Of a stretch of 64,000 bases of DNA, positions 44,243-52,528 are shown one piece after another. Position 1 is the stretch's first letter, and the number at the start of each line of letters is the position of its first letter. The stretch is from Nesterenkonia sandarakina (GTDB lineage Bacteria; Actinomycetota; Actinomycetes; Actinomycetales; Micrococcaceae). The stretch spans positions 1,550,001 through 1,614,000 of the forward strand of contig NZ_JACCFQ010000001.1 of assembly GCF_013410215.1 (NCBI RefSeq), written 5' to 3'. The position numbers and the translations under genes were made by a program. The notes beneath the pieces were generated by a model that worked only from the letters and a program-made list of their open reading frames with translations, ran no database searches and had not been told where the DNA came from.

Positions 44243-46450
44243 ATGACAGTCTCCTCGGCGAAGCCCCTGATCAGTCCCGACCTCGACCCGGCCCAGGCAG
44301 ATCCGCATCTCTGGCTCGAGGAGGTCACCGGGGAGCAGGCGCTGGCCTGGGTGCGCGAGCGCAACGCCCGTGCCGAGGACCGGATCCAGGACGAGGCGTT
44401 CGATCCGCTGCGCACGCAGCTGCGCGAGATCCTCGACGCCTCCGATCGGATCCCCGGCGTGACCAAGCGCGGGGAGCACCTGTATAACTTCTGGACCGAC
44501 GCCGAGCATTCGCAGGGGATCTGGCGGCGCACCACCGAGGAGTCCTACCGCAGCGAGTCCCCAGAGTGGGAGATCCTGCTGGATCTGGACGCGCTCAGCG
44601 CCGAGGAGGGGGTCACCTGGGTCTGGCACGGCGCCGAGGTCCTGCGCCCGCGCGAGGCGACGCCGGACACCCCCACCCCGAGCAACGCGGACACCGCTGC
44701 CGACACCGCCCCCTGGCGGCACACCCTGATCTCACTCTCCCCGGGCGGCTCCGACGCCGATGTCACCCGCGAGTTCGACCTTCTCACCCGGCGTTTCATC
44801 CCGGAGTCCGAAGGCGGGTTCCACCGGCCGCAGGGCAAGGGCGGGCTGAGCTGGATCGATTCCGAGACCGTCTACCTCACCCACGACGACGGCGCCGATG
44901 CCGTCACCAGCTCCGGCTATCCGCGGGTGGCCCGGCGCTGGCGGCGCGGCACCGCGCTGACCGAGGCTGAGCCGGTGATCAGCGTGGAGGCGGACCATAT
45001 GAGCGCCGTCGCCGGCTACGACAGCACCCCGGGCTATGAACGACACATCGGGGTGAGGCTGCTGGGCTTCTACGACCGCGAGACCTACCTGATCGACCCT
45101 GACGCGCCGGAGACGATGACCCGGGTGGAGGTGCCCACCGACGTCTCGGTGGGCTTCCACCGGGATCTGATCCTGCTGCGTCCGCGCACCGACTTCACCC
45201 ACCACGGGGTGGACTACCGCGGCGGCAGCCTGATCGTGGGCGACGCCGAGAAGTTCATGGCCGGGGCGCCTGAGCTGCGGGTGCTCTTCGAGCCCACCGC
45301 GTCGGCGGCGCTGCTGGGAGTCGCGCTCACCCGCGAGAGCATCCTGGTGACGATCATGGAGGACGTGGTGCACCGGGTCGAGGCGCACTGGCGCGAAGCC
45401 GGCCAGTGGCGCGCCTGCGCGGCCTTCGGCGAGCTCCACGGCTCCCTCGGCGTCGCGGCGGTGGACGAGGAGGACTCCGAGGAGGTGTGGGTCACCAGCA
45501 CCGACTGGATCACCCCCACCAGCCTCCACCGCGGCACCCTGCAGGGGCTGCGCAGCGGCGCGCCGGCGTCGTTGGAGCTGCTCAAGCAGGCGCCGGAGCG
45601 CTTCGACTCCGAGGGGCTGGCCTGGGTGCAGAGCTTCGCCACCAGCGAGGACGGCACGAGGGTCCCGTACTTCCTGATCGGCCGGGCCGAAGCCGTGCAG
45701 GCCGCGGAGGCCGCGGACTCCGAGTCGGTGCCGGGCGCCACGCAGATCGCCGGACCCGAGCCGCACCCCACGATCCTCTACGGCTACGGCGGATTCCAGA
45801 TCTCGCAGACCCCGAGCTACCTCGGGCTCGCAGGCAAGGCCTGGCTGGAGGCCGGGGGAGTCTTCGCCGTGGCCAATATCCGCGGGGGCGGGGAATACGG
45901 TCCTGGCTGGCATCAGGCCGCGCTGAAGCAGAACCGGCACCGCGCCTACGAGGACTTCGCCGCAGTCGCCCGGGACCTGGTGAGCACCGGAGTGACCACG
46001 GTGGAGAAGCTCGCCTGCCGCGGCGGCTCCAACGGCGGACTGCTCACCGGCAACATGCTCACCCGGTACCCCGAGCTCTTCGGCGCGGTGGTGATCCAGG
46101 TGCCGCTGCTGGATATGCGCCGCTTCGCGCAGCTGCTCGCCGGAGCCTCCTGGCGCGCCGAATACGGCGACCCCGAGACGGCGGACTGGGAGTTCATCCA
46201 AGACTTCTCGCCGTATCACCTGGTCGGTGGCGGCGTGGACTACCCACCGGTGCTGCTGACCACCTCGACCCGGGATGACCGGGTCCACCCGGGGCATGCC
46301 CGCAAGATGACCGCCGCCCTGGAGGAGCTCGGCGCCGACGTCACCTACTGGGAGAACACCGAGGGCGGGCACGGCGGCGCGGCCAACCCGGAGCAGCAGG
46401 CACGGATGAACGCGCTGATCTACCGCTGGCTCTGGCAGCAGCTGGGCTGA
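44243..46450 (+). CDS. Prolyl-oligopeptidase-family serine peptidase (S9A)
   Basis: The 735-residue protein has the S9A layout. An N-terminal beta-propeller region follows the start PHLWLEEVTGEQALAWVRERNARAED. The C-terminal alpha/beta-hydrolase has VFAVANIRGGGEYGPGWHQAALKQNRHRAYEDFAAVARDL, nucleophile RGGSNGGLLTGNM, Asp in TSTRDDRVHPGHARKM and His in EGGHGGAANPEQQ. No signal peptide is seen, so it probably cleaves short peptides in the cytoplasm. Whether it prefers Pro or basic residues cannot be read. Confidence 0.93.
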   Translation: MTVSSAKPLISPDLDPAQADPHLWLEEVTGEQALAWVRERNARAEDRIQDEAFDPLRTQLREILDASDRIPGVTKRGEHLYNFWTDAEHSQGIWRRTTEESYRSESPEWEILLDLDALSAEEGVTWVWHGAEVLRPREATPDTPTPSNADTAADTAPWRHTLISLSPGGSDADVTREFDLLTRRFIPESEGGFHRPQGKGGLSWIDSETVYLTHDDGADAVTSSGYPRVARRWRRGTALTEAEPVISVEADHMSAVAGYDSTPGYERHIGVRLLGFYDRETYLIDPDAPETMTRVEVPTDVSVGFHRDLILLRPRTDFTHHGVDYRGGSLIVGDAEKFMAGAPELRVLFEPTASAALLGVALTRESILVTIMEDVVHRVEAHWREAGQWRACAAFGELHGSLGVAAVDEEDSEEVWVTSTDWITPTSLHRGTLQGLRSGAPASLELLKQAPERFDSEGLAWVQSFATSEDGTRVPYFLIGRAEAVQAAEAADSESVPGATQIAGPEPHPTILYGYGGFQISQTPSYLGLAGKAWLEAGGVFAVANIRGGGEYGPGWHQAALKQNRHRAYEDFAAVARDLVSTGVTTVEKLACRGGSNGGLLTGNMLTRYPELFGAVVIQVPLLDMRRFAQLLAGASWRAEYGDPETADWEFIQDFSPYHLVGGGVDYPPVLLTTSTRDDRVHPGHARKMTAALEELGADVTYWENTEGGHGGAANPEQQARMNALIYRWLWQQLG

Positions 46451-46479
46451 GAGGGGGTTCCCTCCCGGAGGCGGCGGAT

Positions 46480-46485
46480 TAGACT
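46480..46485 (+). promoter_or_regulatory. Candidate -10 element (TAGACT) for the drrAB-like operon
   Basis: TAGACT ends seven bases before an in-frame GTG (46492). Transcription would start there, making either a leaderless 356-residue product or an 81-base leader before the ATG at 46573. Confidence 0.4.
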
Positions 46486-46572
46486 GGTCCCGTGAAATCG
46501 GGGCGCGCCGGGACCGGCGCGGACCGATCAGGAACAGATCACAGCCGAGGATTCCAGGGGGGAACGCTGCGC

Positions 46573-47562
46573 ATGAGTGTGCCGGCCATCGAGACACGAG
46601 GACTGGTCAAACGCTTCGGGAACACCGCTGCGGTGGACGGCATCGACCTGGACATCGCTCAGGGCGGGATCTATGGCGTGCTGGGCCCCAACGGGGCCGG
46701 GAAGACCACAGCGATCCGGATGCTGGCCACGCTGCTGCGCCCTGACGCCGGGGAAGCCCGGGTCCTGGGCCATGATGTCTTCACCGAGCCCAAGACCATC
46801 CGGGAGAAGATCGCGCTCACCGGGCAGTTCGCGTCGCTGGACGAGGATCTGACCGGGATCGAGAACCTGATGCTGCTGGGACGGCTGCTCGGCTACAGCG
46901 CCCGGGACGCCAAGCTGCGCGGCATGACCCTGCTGGAGGCCTTCGGCCTCACCGACGCGGCCGGCCGCCAGGTCAAGAAGTACTCCGGAGGCATGCGCCG
47001 CCGCCTGGACATCGCCGGGTCCCTGATCGTGACCCCGCAGCTGATGTTCCTCGACGAGCCCACCACCGGGATCGATCCGCGCAGCCGCAACCAGGTCTGG
47101 GACATCATCCGGACCCTGGTCGAGGGCGGCACCACCATCCTGCTGACCACCCAGCACCTGGAGGAGGCCGATCAGCTCGCTGACCGGATCGCGGTCATCG
47201 ACACCGGCAAGGTGATCGCCGAGGGCACGCCAGGACAGCTCAAGGCGCAGGTCGGCACCGGCGCGCTGAAGGTGCGGGTGGTCGACTCGACCCGCCGCGA
47301 GGAGGCCGCCGAGATCCTCGGGCGCACCCTGCTGGCCGAGGTGATTCGGGAATCTGACCCGTCGGCGCTGACCGTCCGGCTCGAGGACGAGTCCCGGGCC
47401 GCCTCAGCACTGATCGCCCTGCAGGACTCCGCCCTGGCGGTGGAGACCTTCGCGCTGGGTCAGCCCAGCCTGGACGAGGTCTTCCTCGCCCTGACCGGTC
47501 ATAAGACAGCTCACGAGTCGAGCGACGGCGTGAGCGCAGAGGCACAGGAGGAGGCGGCGTGA
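46573..47562 (+). CDS. ABC transporter ATP-binding protein, DrrA-like
   Basis: The ATPase of a DrrAB-type exporter. From ATG 46573 it is 329 residues, beginning [25 protein letters not shown]. It has Walker [32 protein letters not shown], signature [16 protein letters not shown], Walker [24 protein letters not shown], the H-loop [13 protein letters not shown] and a DrrA-type C-terminal domain. In other actinobacteria such pairs export antibiotics or lipids; the substrate here is unknown. A GTG at 46492 would add 27 poorly conserved residues. It is coupled to the permease by GTGA. Confidence 0.9.
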   Translation: MSVPAIETRGLVKRFGNTAAVDGIDLDIAQGGIYGVLGPNGAGKTTAIRMLATLLRPDAGEARVLGHDVFTEPKTIREKIALTGQFASLDEDLTGIENLMLLGRLLGYSARDAKLRGMTLLEAFGLTDAAGRQVKKYSGGMRRRLDIAGSLIVTPQLMFLDEPTTGIDPRSRNQVWDIIRTLVEGGTTILLTTQHLEEADQLADRIAVIDTGKVIAEGTPGQLKAQVGTGALKVRVVDSTRREEAAEILGRTLLAEVIRESDPSALTVRLEDESRAASALIALQDSALAVETFALGQPSLDEVFLALTGHKTAHESSDGVSAEAQEEAA

Positions 47563-48389
47563 CCACCACGGCGCAGGATCAGAACCAGCGGATCAGAAGC
47601 GTCCTGGTCCCGGCAGAGCAGCGGCCGGCCCCGGCGGGCGCGGTCAGCGCGTCCTTGACCTACGGCTGGCGTGCGCTGCTGAAGATCAAGCACATCCCCG
47701 AGCAGCTCTTCGACGTCACGGTCTTCCCGATCATGATGACCGTGATGTTCACCTACATCTTCGGCGGAGCCATCGCCGGCTCGGTGGACGGCTACGTGCA
47801 GTTCCTGATCCCCGGGATCTTCGTGCAGACCATGATCATGATCACCATGTACACCGGGCTCACCCTGAACCGGGACATCTCCAAGGGCGTCTTCGACCGC
47901 TTCCGTTCCCTGCCCACCTGGCGCCCGGCACAGCTGGTCGGAGCGCTTCTGGGGGATCAGATCCGCTACGTCCTGGCCGGCGCGATCATCCTGATCGTGG
48001 GCTTCGTCATGGGGTTCCGGCCCGAGGGCGGACTGACCGGGGTGCTGATGGCGTTCGTGCTGCTGCTGCTCTTCAGCTTCAGCCTGTCCTGGGTCTGGAC
48101 GGTGATCTCGCTGCTGGTGCGCACCGAGCAGGCCGCGATGGGCATCTCGATGTTCATCATGATGCCGCTGACCTTCGCCTCGAACATCTTCGTGGATCCC
48201 GAGACCATGCCCAGCTGGTTGCAGGGCGCAGTCGAGGTCAACCCGGTCTCGGTGGTGGTCACCGCCATCCGTGAGCTGATGGCCGGGGCCGGTCAGTTCT
48301 CCTCCGTCACGCTGGTGCTCGTCTACTGCGCCGTGCTGGTCGGGGTCTTCGGCCCGGTCTCGATGTACTTCTACAACCGCAAGAGCTGA
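47559..48389 (+). CDS. ABC-2 type permease, DrrB-like
   Basis: The 276-residue membrane partner of the ATPase above has six membrane segments. It carries the DrrB/ABC-2 pattern [70 protein letters not shown], and later [34 protein letters not shown]. The GTG start overlaps the upstream stop by four bases. Likely function is export of a hydrophobic compound. Confidence 0.9.
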   Translation: MTTTAQDQNQRIRSVLVPAEQRPAPAGAVSASLTYGWRALLKIKHIPEQLFDVTVFPIMMTVMFTYIFGGAIAGSVDGYVQFLIPGIFVQTMIMITMYTGLTLNRDISKGVFDRFRSLPTWRPAQLVGALLGDQIRYVLAGAIILIVGFVMGFRPEGGLTGVLMAFVLLLLFSFSLSWVWTVISLLVRTEQAAMGISMFIMMPLTFASNIFVDPETMPSWLQGAVEVNPVSVVVTAIRELMAGAGQFSSVTLVLVYCAVLVGVFGPVSMYFYNRKS

Positions 48390-48449
48390 GCGTCCTCCGC
48401 CGGGCCAGCGCAGGGGATCGCTCCGTCTGGCCGCCCCGGCGGGGCGCGC

Positions 48450-48980
48450 TCACTTGATGAAACGGATGGTCAGCGGGTAGCGGTACGGCCGGCGGTTATA
48501 GGCGGCGATGGCGGCCAGGATGCTGAACACCACCGAGAGCACCCAGGCGAGGAACAGGATCAGGAAGCCGATCAGAATGATGGTGGTGGCCGCGCCGACG
48601 ATGTAGGCGATGAACAACGTGATCTGGAAGTTCAGCGCCTCCTTGCCGTGATCATCGAGCATTCGGCTGCGCTGCCGGAACACCAGCCAGAGCACCAGCG
48701 GCACCAGCCAGGACAGGAAGACCCCGCCCAGGTGCATCGCGACGCCCCAGCCCTGCTCCTCCCCGGCGCTCACCGGGACCCCGGACTGCCCGACCGAGGG
48801 TCCACCGGGCGAGACCCCGGACGGGCTGCCTGGCTGCCCGCCGGAGGGGCTGCCTGTCGGTCCGCCGGAGGGCGCCGGGCCTGCGGCAATGCTCGGCTCC
48901 GGCGGCGCCTTGTGCCACTGTCCATCGGGTCCCTGCTGCCATTCACCGTCTGCGCCTGTGGGGCGGGTGGGCTGGGTCAT
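48450..48980 (-). CDS. DUF4870-family membrane protein
   Basis: The 176-residue protein has a Pro/Gly/Ser-rich cytoplasmic N-terminus with a GADGEWQQGPDGQWHKAP motif and GGP/SPSGG repeats. A DUF4870/Tic20-like membrane domain of about three helices follows: MHLGGVFLSWLVPLVLWLVFRQRSRMLDDHGKEALNFQITLFIAYIVGAATTIILIGFLILFLAWVLSVVFSILAAIAAYNRRPYRYPLTIRF. I start at ATG 48980, preceded by GGAGGAGTG. The function is unknown. It is convergent with the exporter and divergent from the sirtuin gene. Confidence 0.85.
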   Translation of the reverse strand: MTQPTRPTGADGEWQQGPDGQWHKAPPEPSIAAGPAPSGGPTGSPSGGQPGSPSGVSPGGPSVGQSGVPVSAGEEQGWGVAMHLGGVFLSWLVPLVLWLVFRQRSRMLDDHGKEALNFQITLFIAYIVGAATTIILIGFLILFLAWVLSVVFSILAAIAAYNRRPYRYPLTIRFIK

Positions 48981-49069
48981 CACTCCTCCAAGGTCTTCGC
49001 CGCGGCGGGATCGGGATTCAGCGTCAGCCGCGAGTGAGGACCAGCGTAGTCCTCGCGCGCTGTGATCGA

Positions 49070-49075
49070 TACGGT
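49070..49075 (+). promoter_or_regulatory. Candidate -10 element (TACGGT), leaderless sirtuin gene
   Basis: TACGGT ends eight bases before the ATG at 49083. GGAGG lies between them but only two bases from the ATG, too close to work as a normal ribosome-binding site. Confidence 0.35.
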
Positions 49076-49082
49076 GGAGGAC

Positions 49083-49964
49083 ATGTCTGCTCAGCCCGAT
49101 ATCGCCACCGTTCCGGAAGAAGTTCTCAGCCTTGCCCGCGCGGCCCGCCACGTCGCCGTCTTCAGCGGCGCGGGCATCTCCGCCGAGTCCGGCGTACCGA
49201 CCTTCCGCGAGGTCCAGACCGGTCTCTGGGAACGCTTCTCCGCCCAGGATCTCGCCACCCCCGAGGCGTTCGAGGATGATCCGGGACTGGTCCACACCTG
49301 GTACCGATGGCGGGCCGCGCTGATCCAGCAGGTCGCGCCGAACCCGGGGCATCGGGCGCTGGCCCGCTGGCAGCGGCAGCTCACCGAGCGGGGCGGCAGC
49401 CTGAGCATCGCCACCCAGAACGTCGATGATCTCCACGAGCGCGCCGGCGCCGAGGTGCTGGCGCACCTGCATGGGAGCATCACCGCTCACCGCTGCGCCG
49501 AATGCGAGGCACCGGTGGAGCTTCCGGCACCCCAGTACGACGGCGCCGCCGCGCCCGCACAGCCGGAGGACCCGCCGCAGTGCACCGTCTGCGGGGAGGG
49601 CCTGATCCGGCCCGGCGTCGTCTGGTTCGGCGAGGCGCTGCCGATGCCGGCGTTCGAGGCCGCCGCGGCGGCGATGCAGAGCGCAGACCTGATCCTGGTC
49701 GTGGGCACCTCCGGTCTGGTGCAGCCAGCCGCCTCGCTGCCGCTGCTCGGCATGGAGCGCGGGACGCCGCTGGTCGAGATCAATCCCGAACCCACGGAGC
49801 TCAGTGACGCCATGCACCACCGGCTGCGCGGACCCGCCGGGGAGCTGCTGCCGGCCCTGGTCCAGGCGGTCACCGGGGACTCTCCGGACCCTCCGGACTC
49901 TTCGGACTCGCCGGAGAAGACGACGACGAGAACCGGCGCGACCGCGCCCGACTCTGCGCGATGA
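49083..49964 (+). CDS. cobB: NAD-dependent protein deacylase, sirtuin family
   Basis: Sirtuins remove acyl groups from lysines using NAD. The protein has the NAD-binding GAGISAESGVPTFRE, the TQNVDDLHERAG segment, the catalytic His in LAHLHGSI, and a zinc site of four cysteines (CAEC and CTVC). VVWFGEALP and VGTSGLVQPAASLP follow. The zinc loop carries an Ala/Pro-rich insert. About 293 residues from ATG 49083, where conserved sequence starts. The C-terminal tail is a PPDSSDSPEK-type low-complexity stretch. It is coupled to uppP by ATGA. Confidence 0.92.
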   Translation: MSAQPDIATVPEEVLSLARAARHVAVFSGAGISAESGVPTFREVQTGLWERFSAQDLATPEAFEDDPGLVHTWYRWRAALIQQVAPNPGHRALARWQRQLTERGGSLSIATQNVDDLHERAGAEVLAHLHGSITAHRCAECEAPVELPAPQYDGAAAPAQPEDPPQCTVCGEGLIRPGVVWFGEALPMPAFEAAAAAMQSADLILVVGTSGLVQPAASLPLLGMERGTPLVEINPEPTELSDAMHHRLRGPAGELLPALVQAVTGDSPDPPDSSDSPEKTTTRTGATAPDSAR

Positions 49965-50890
49965 CCCTGTGGGAGACGGTGCTCCTAGGAGCGATTCAAG
50001 GGCTGTTCATGTTCGTGCCGGTGAGCTCGTCGAGTCACCTGGTCCTGATCCAGCAATACCTGGCCGACCAGGGGTCGCCGCTGCCTTCCCCGGACACCCC
50101 GGAGATGATCCTCTACAACCTGGTGGTGCACCTCGGCACCATGGTCTCCGTCACGATCGTGATGTGGCGGCCGCTGAAACGTCTGGTTCGAGGGATCTGG
50201 CGTGAGCTGGGACTCTGGCGCAGGCGCCGAACGCTGCGGCACCTGATCCACCTCAGGCTGGCGCTGCTGGGCCTGGTCACGACCGCCATCACCGGGGTTC
50301 TCGGGCTGCTGATCCGTGCCTACGGCACGGGCGTCTTTGCCAGTCCGTGGGCGGTGGCGCTGATGCTGATGGTCACCGGGGCAGTGCTGTGGTGGTCTGA
50401 CTCGGTGAAGACCACCTGGCGGGGCGCCGCTCAGATGACCCTGCTGGTCGCCATCGTGATCGGGCTGGCCCAGGCGGCGGCGCTGTTTCCGGGGCTGAGC
50501 CGCTCGGGTCTGACCATCGCCGCCGCCCTGGCAATGGGAATGCATCGCCGGCTTGCCGCGCAGTTCAGCTTCTTCGTGGCGATCCCCACGATCCTCGCCG
50601 CGACCGGGCTGCAGTCGTTGAGTCTGCTTGACCCTGCCAGCTTCGACGGAGGCCTGTTCTTGAGCTGGCAGGACTATGCGTTGGGGTTCCTGGTAGCTGC
50701 CGTGGTGGGAGCCGGGGCGCTGTGGGTGGTGCTGCGGCTGCTCTACCGAGGCTATTTCCGCGTCTTCGCGGTCTACGTGGTGGGTCTGGCGCTGTTCGTG
50801 CTGCTCACCCAGCCCGACCTCAGCGACGCCCCGCCAGTGGACGAGCTGCCGCTGGATCAGGACCAGATCAAAAGCGTCCAGCTGCACTGA
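49961..50890 (+). CDS. UppP/BacA-family undecaprenyl-diphosphatase homologue with altered first motif
   Basis: UppP recycles the cell-wall lipid carrier by removing one phosphate from undecaprenyl diphosphate. The 309-residue, multi-helix protein aligns clearly with the family. However, the first catalytic motif, which in Escherichia coli is EGLTEFLPVSS with two essential glutamates, reads Q13-GLF-M17-FVPVSS. The second motif (PGLSRSGLTIAAALAMG) and the first-motif His (H26) are kept. It may be inactive, act on another substrate, or serve as a lipid flippase or scaffold. The ATG overlaps the sirtuin stop. No regular uppP lies in the window. Confidence 0.85.
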   Translation: MTLWETVLLGAIQGLFMFVPVSSSSHLVLIQQYLADQGSPLPSPDTPEMILYNLVVHLGTMVSVTIVMWRPLKRLVRGIWRELGLWRRRRTLRHLIHLRLALLGLVTTAITGVLGLLIRAYGTGVFASPWAVALMLMVTGAVLWWSDSVKTTWRGAAQMTLLVAIVIGLAQAAALFPGLSRSGLTIAAALAMGMHRRLAAQFSFFVAIPTILAATGLQSLSLLDPASFDGGLFLSWQDYALGFLVAAVVGAGALWVVLRLLYRGYFRVFAVYVVGLALFVLLTQPDLSDAPPVDELPLDQDQIKSVQLH

Positions 50891-50921
50891 ACCCTTCCCG
50901 CCCCGTCAGCGCCGCGCGAGA

Positions 50922-50927
50922 TAGCAT
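50922..50927 (+). promoter_or_regulatory. Candidate -10 element (TAGCAT), leaderless DivIVA-domain gene
   Basis: TAGCAT ends seven bases before the ATG at 50934, with no Shine-Dalgarno sequence. Confidence 0.42.
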
Positions 50928-50933
50928 GAACCC

Positions 50934-51383
50934 ATGCTCTGGCTATACCTGCTCGCCGTGGTGCTGCTCGGTCTCGTGGTGGCCGCGCTGCTGGGACGTT
51001 GGGAGGGAGCGGCCGTGCCGGGCGAGGAGTCGGATCTGGACGGCTCAGGCGTGGATGAGCTGCTGCGGCTCAGGGCCGGCGCGAGGATCACCGCGGATGA
51101 CCTCCAGGAGGTGCGCCTGGACTCCGCCGTGCGCGGCTACCGGATGGACCAGGTGGACCGGCTGCTGGACGCGCTCGGAGAGCAGCTCCATGACCTCCAG
51201 CTTGAGCGCCCACCGATGCAGCACCTGGCTTCGACCAGTCAGACGGTGCCGGAGGCGGACACCTCTGTAGCGAGGCTGACAGCTGACGAGGACCCTGAGG
51301 GTCAGGCTCATGGCCCGGCTGACAAGGATCTAAGCGCCCCGCGACAGGACCATCCGAAGCGCGGAACTTCACGGGTGGAGTGA
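50934..51383 (+). CDS. Small DivIVA-domain membrane protein
   Basis: The 149-residue protein has one N-terminal transmembrane helix (WLYLLAVVLLGLVVAALLG), then a single DivIVA-type repeat LRLRAGARITADDLQEVRLDSAVRGYRMDQVDRLLDALGEQLHDLQ. A polar tail follows. DivIVA domains sense membrane curvature and organise growth and division in actinobacteria; this short form is common in the order, but its job is unclear. The stop codon overlaps the -35 box of the next gene. Confidence 0.85.
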   Translation: MLWLYLLAVVLLGLVVAALLGRWEGAAVPGEESDLDGSGVDELLRLRAGARITADDLQEVRLDSAVRGYRMDQVDRLLDALGEQLHDLQLERPPMQHLASTSQTVPEADTSVARLTADEDPEGQAHGPADKDLSAPRQDHPKRGTSRVE

Positions 51384-51407
51384 CATTCCTCGCAGATGCG
51401 AGATAAT
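51380..51407 (+). promoter_or_regulatory. Strong promoter for the DUF3117 gene, with palindrome
   Basis: GTGACA (51380-51385) and GATAAT (51402-51407) each match consensus at five of six positions, with a 16-base spacer. CTCGCAGATGCGAG (51389-51402) is a perfect palindrome (six-base arms) that touches the -10 box and may be an operator. The leader is about 65 bases. Confidence 0.65.
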
Positions 51408-51479
51408 GGAAGCAGTTCAGGTGCTGGAACTCTCAGGCATGGACACGCACGCTAGAGAACTTCGGAAGGGATGCACTCG

Positions 51480-51650
51480 ATGGCTGCAATGAAACCGCGC
51501 ACTGGCGACGGTCCGATGGAGGTCACTCAGGAGGGCCGCAGCCTGATCATGCGGGTGCCTATCGACGGAGGGGGCCGTCTGGTGTTGGAGATCAACAACG
51601 ACGAAGCGCAGGCACTCAAGCAGTGCCTCATCAAAGCCGTCGGCGAGTAA
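51480..51650 (+). CDS. DUF3117 family protein
   Basis: A 56-residue protein that I read directly from the sequence: it begins MAAMKPRTGDGPMEVTQEGR and ends with LKQCLIKAVGE. This is the DUF3117 family, conserved almost throughout Actinobacteria and of unknown function. GGAAGG lies about ten bases before the ATG; another in-frame ATG at 51471 is too close to it. It has its own strong promoter and is followed by a strong hairpin terminator, so it is probably a highly expressed monocistronic gene. Confidence 0.93.
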   Translation: MAAMKPRTGDGPMEVTQEGRSLIMRVPIDGGGRLVLEINNDEAQALKQCLIKAVGE

Positions 51651-51659
51651 TGATCTTCG

Positions 51660-51696
51660 GTTCAGGCCGGTCGTGCACTGCACGACCGGCCTGAAC
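51660..51696. terminator. Hairpin terminator shared by convergent genes
   Basis: GTTCAGGCCGGTCGTGCA and its perfect complement are separated by one base, giving an 18-bp inverted repeat (about 16 pairs once a small loop forms). It lies ten bases after the DUF3117 stop and 27 bases beyond the end of the convergent methyltransferase gene, so it can serve both. There is no long T-run. Confidence 0.85.
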
Positions 51697-51722
51697 TGTC
51701 TCAGCTGCGCTCGCCCAGTGGC

Positions 51723-52373
51723 TCAGCGCCGCGCCGCGACCAGCAGCCCGGTGCCGGCCCCGAGCATCGAGGTGCACAGGCGATCGTCTTCCAACAGACG
51801 GCGCTCCAGCTGCCGCATCTGCTGCGTGGACTCCTCGCGCACTGCAGGCCGCGGCAGGCGATCATGATCCAGCGCGTCGTTCATGATCAGCAGTCCCGAG
51901 GGGCGAAGGAGCCGAATGCCCTGTTCGGCGTACTCAGCGGCGTGCGTCGCCTCGGCGTCGACGAACACGAGGTCATAGCCCCCGGAGGTCAGACGGGCGA
52001 GCACCTGTTCCGCCCTGCCGGTGATCAGCCGGGTGCGTGCCGAAGCCAGACGCGCCTCACGGAAGGTCTCCTTCGCCGCCTGGATGTGGTCGGCCTCGTA
52101 GTCGATGCTGGTCAGAACGGCGTTCGCCTGGGCGCCGCGGAGCAGAGCCAGAGAGGAGACGCCGACGCCGGTGCCCACCTCGACCAGCGCCTGCGCTCTG
52201 CTGCTGGCGGCGAGCACGGTCAGCAGCGCGGCCACCCCTTGGCTGACCGGCTGGACTCCGAGGCTCTCGCCGCGACGACGCGCTTGAAGAAGCGCCGGCT
52301 CCTCCTCGGTGTGCTGCTCCGCGTAGGCCCAGCTTGAATGCTTGACCGAGTGCTGTGACTGCTGGGCTTTCAT
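51723..52373 (-). CDS. SAM-dependent O-methyltransferase
   Basis: The 216-residue protein is a class I methyltransferase of the O-methyltransferase 3 (catechol-type) family. The SAM loop is ALVEVGTGVGVSSLALL, the acidic motif II TSIDYEADHIQAAKETFREA, and the metal-site region DLVFVDAEATHAAEYAEQGIRLLRPSGLLIMNDAL. The substrate is unknown. I start at ATG 52373 with GAAGG upstream. Its place near tatB and mrp matches the mycobacterial Rv1220c neighbourhood (from memory). Confidence 0.88.
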   Translation of the reverse strand: MKAQQSQHSVKHSSWAYAEQHTEEEPALLQARRRGESLGVQPVSQGVAALLTVLAASSRAQALVEVGTGVGVSSLALLRGAQANAVLTSIDYEADHIQAAKETFREARLASARTRLITGRAEQVLARLTSGGYDLVFVDAEATHAAEYAEQGIRLLRPSGLLIMNDALDHDRLPRPAVREESTQQMRQLERRLLEDDRLCTSMLGAGTGLLVAARR

Positions 52374-52528
52374 AGGACCTTCTCTGCGCGCGAATGAGAG
52401 GAACCGGGCGCCGGCATCGGCAGGCACGTCCGGCGCCGTGGAGCCCGCGGTGACGGGTCGGACCCCGAGTGACGTTGAATGTCCAAATTTTCAGCTTCTG
52501 CCCAGTTCTACACTTCATGATAGTCAGG

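Noticed and set aside
46450-46475. GAGGG...CCCTC after the S9 peptidase gene as a terminator
   Set aside because: Only about five pairs with a very short loop and no T-run; too weak to support.
52469-52528. Upstream GTG start for the membrane protein beside tatB
   Set aside because: The added residues (NVQIFSFCPVLHFMIV) come from an AT-rich stretch that looks like promoter DNA rather than coding sequence.
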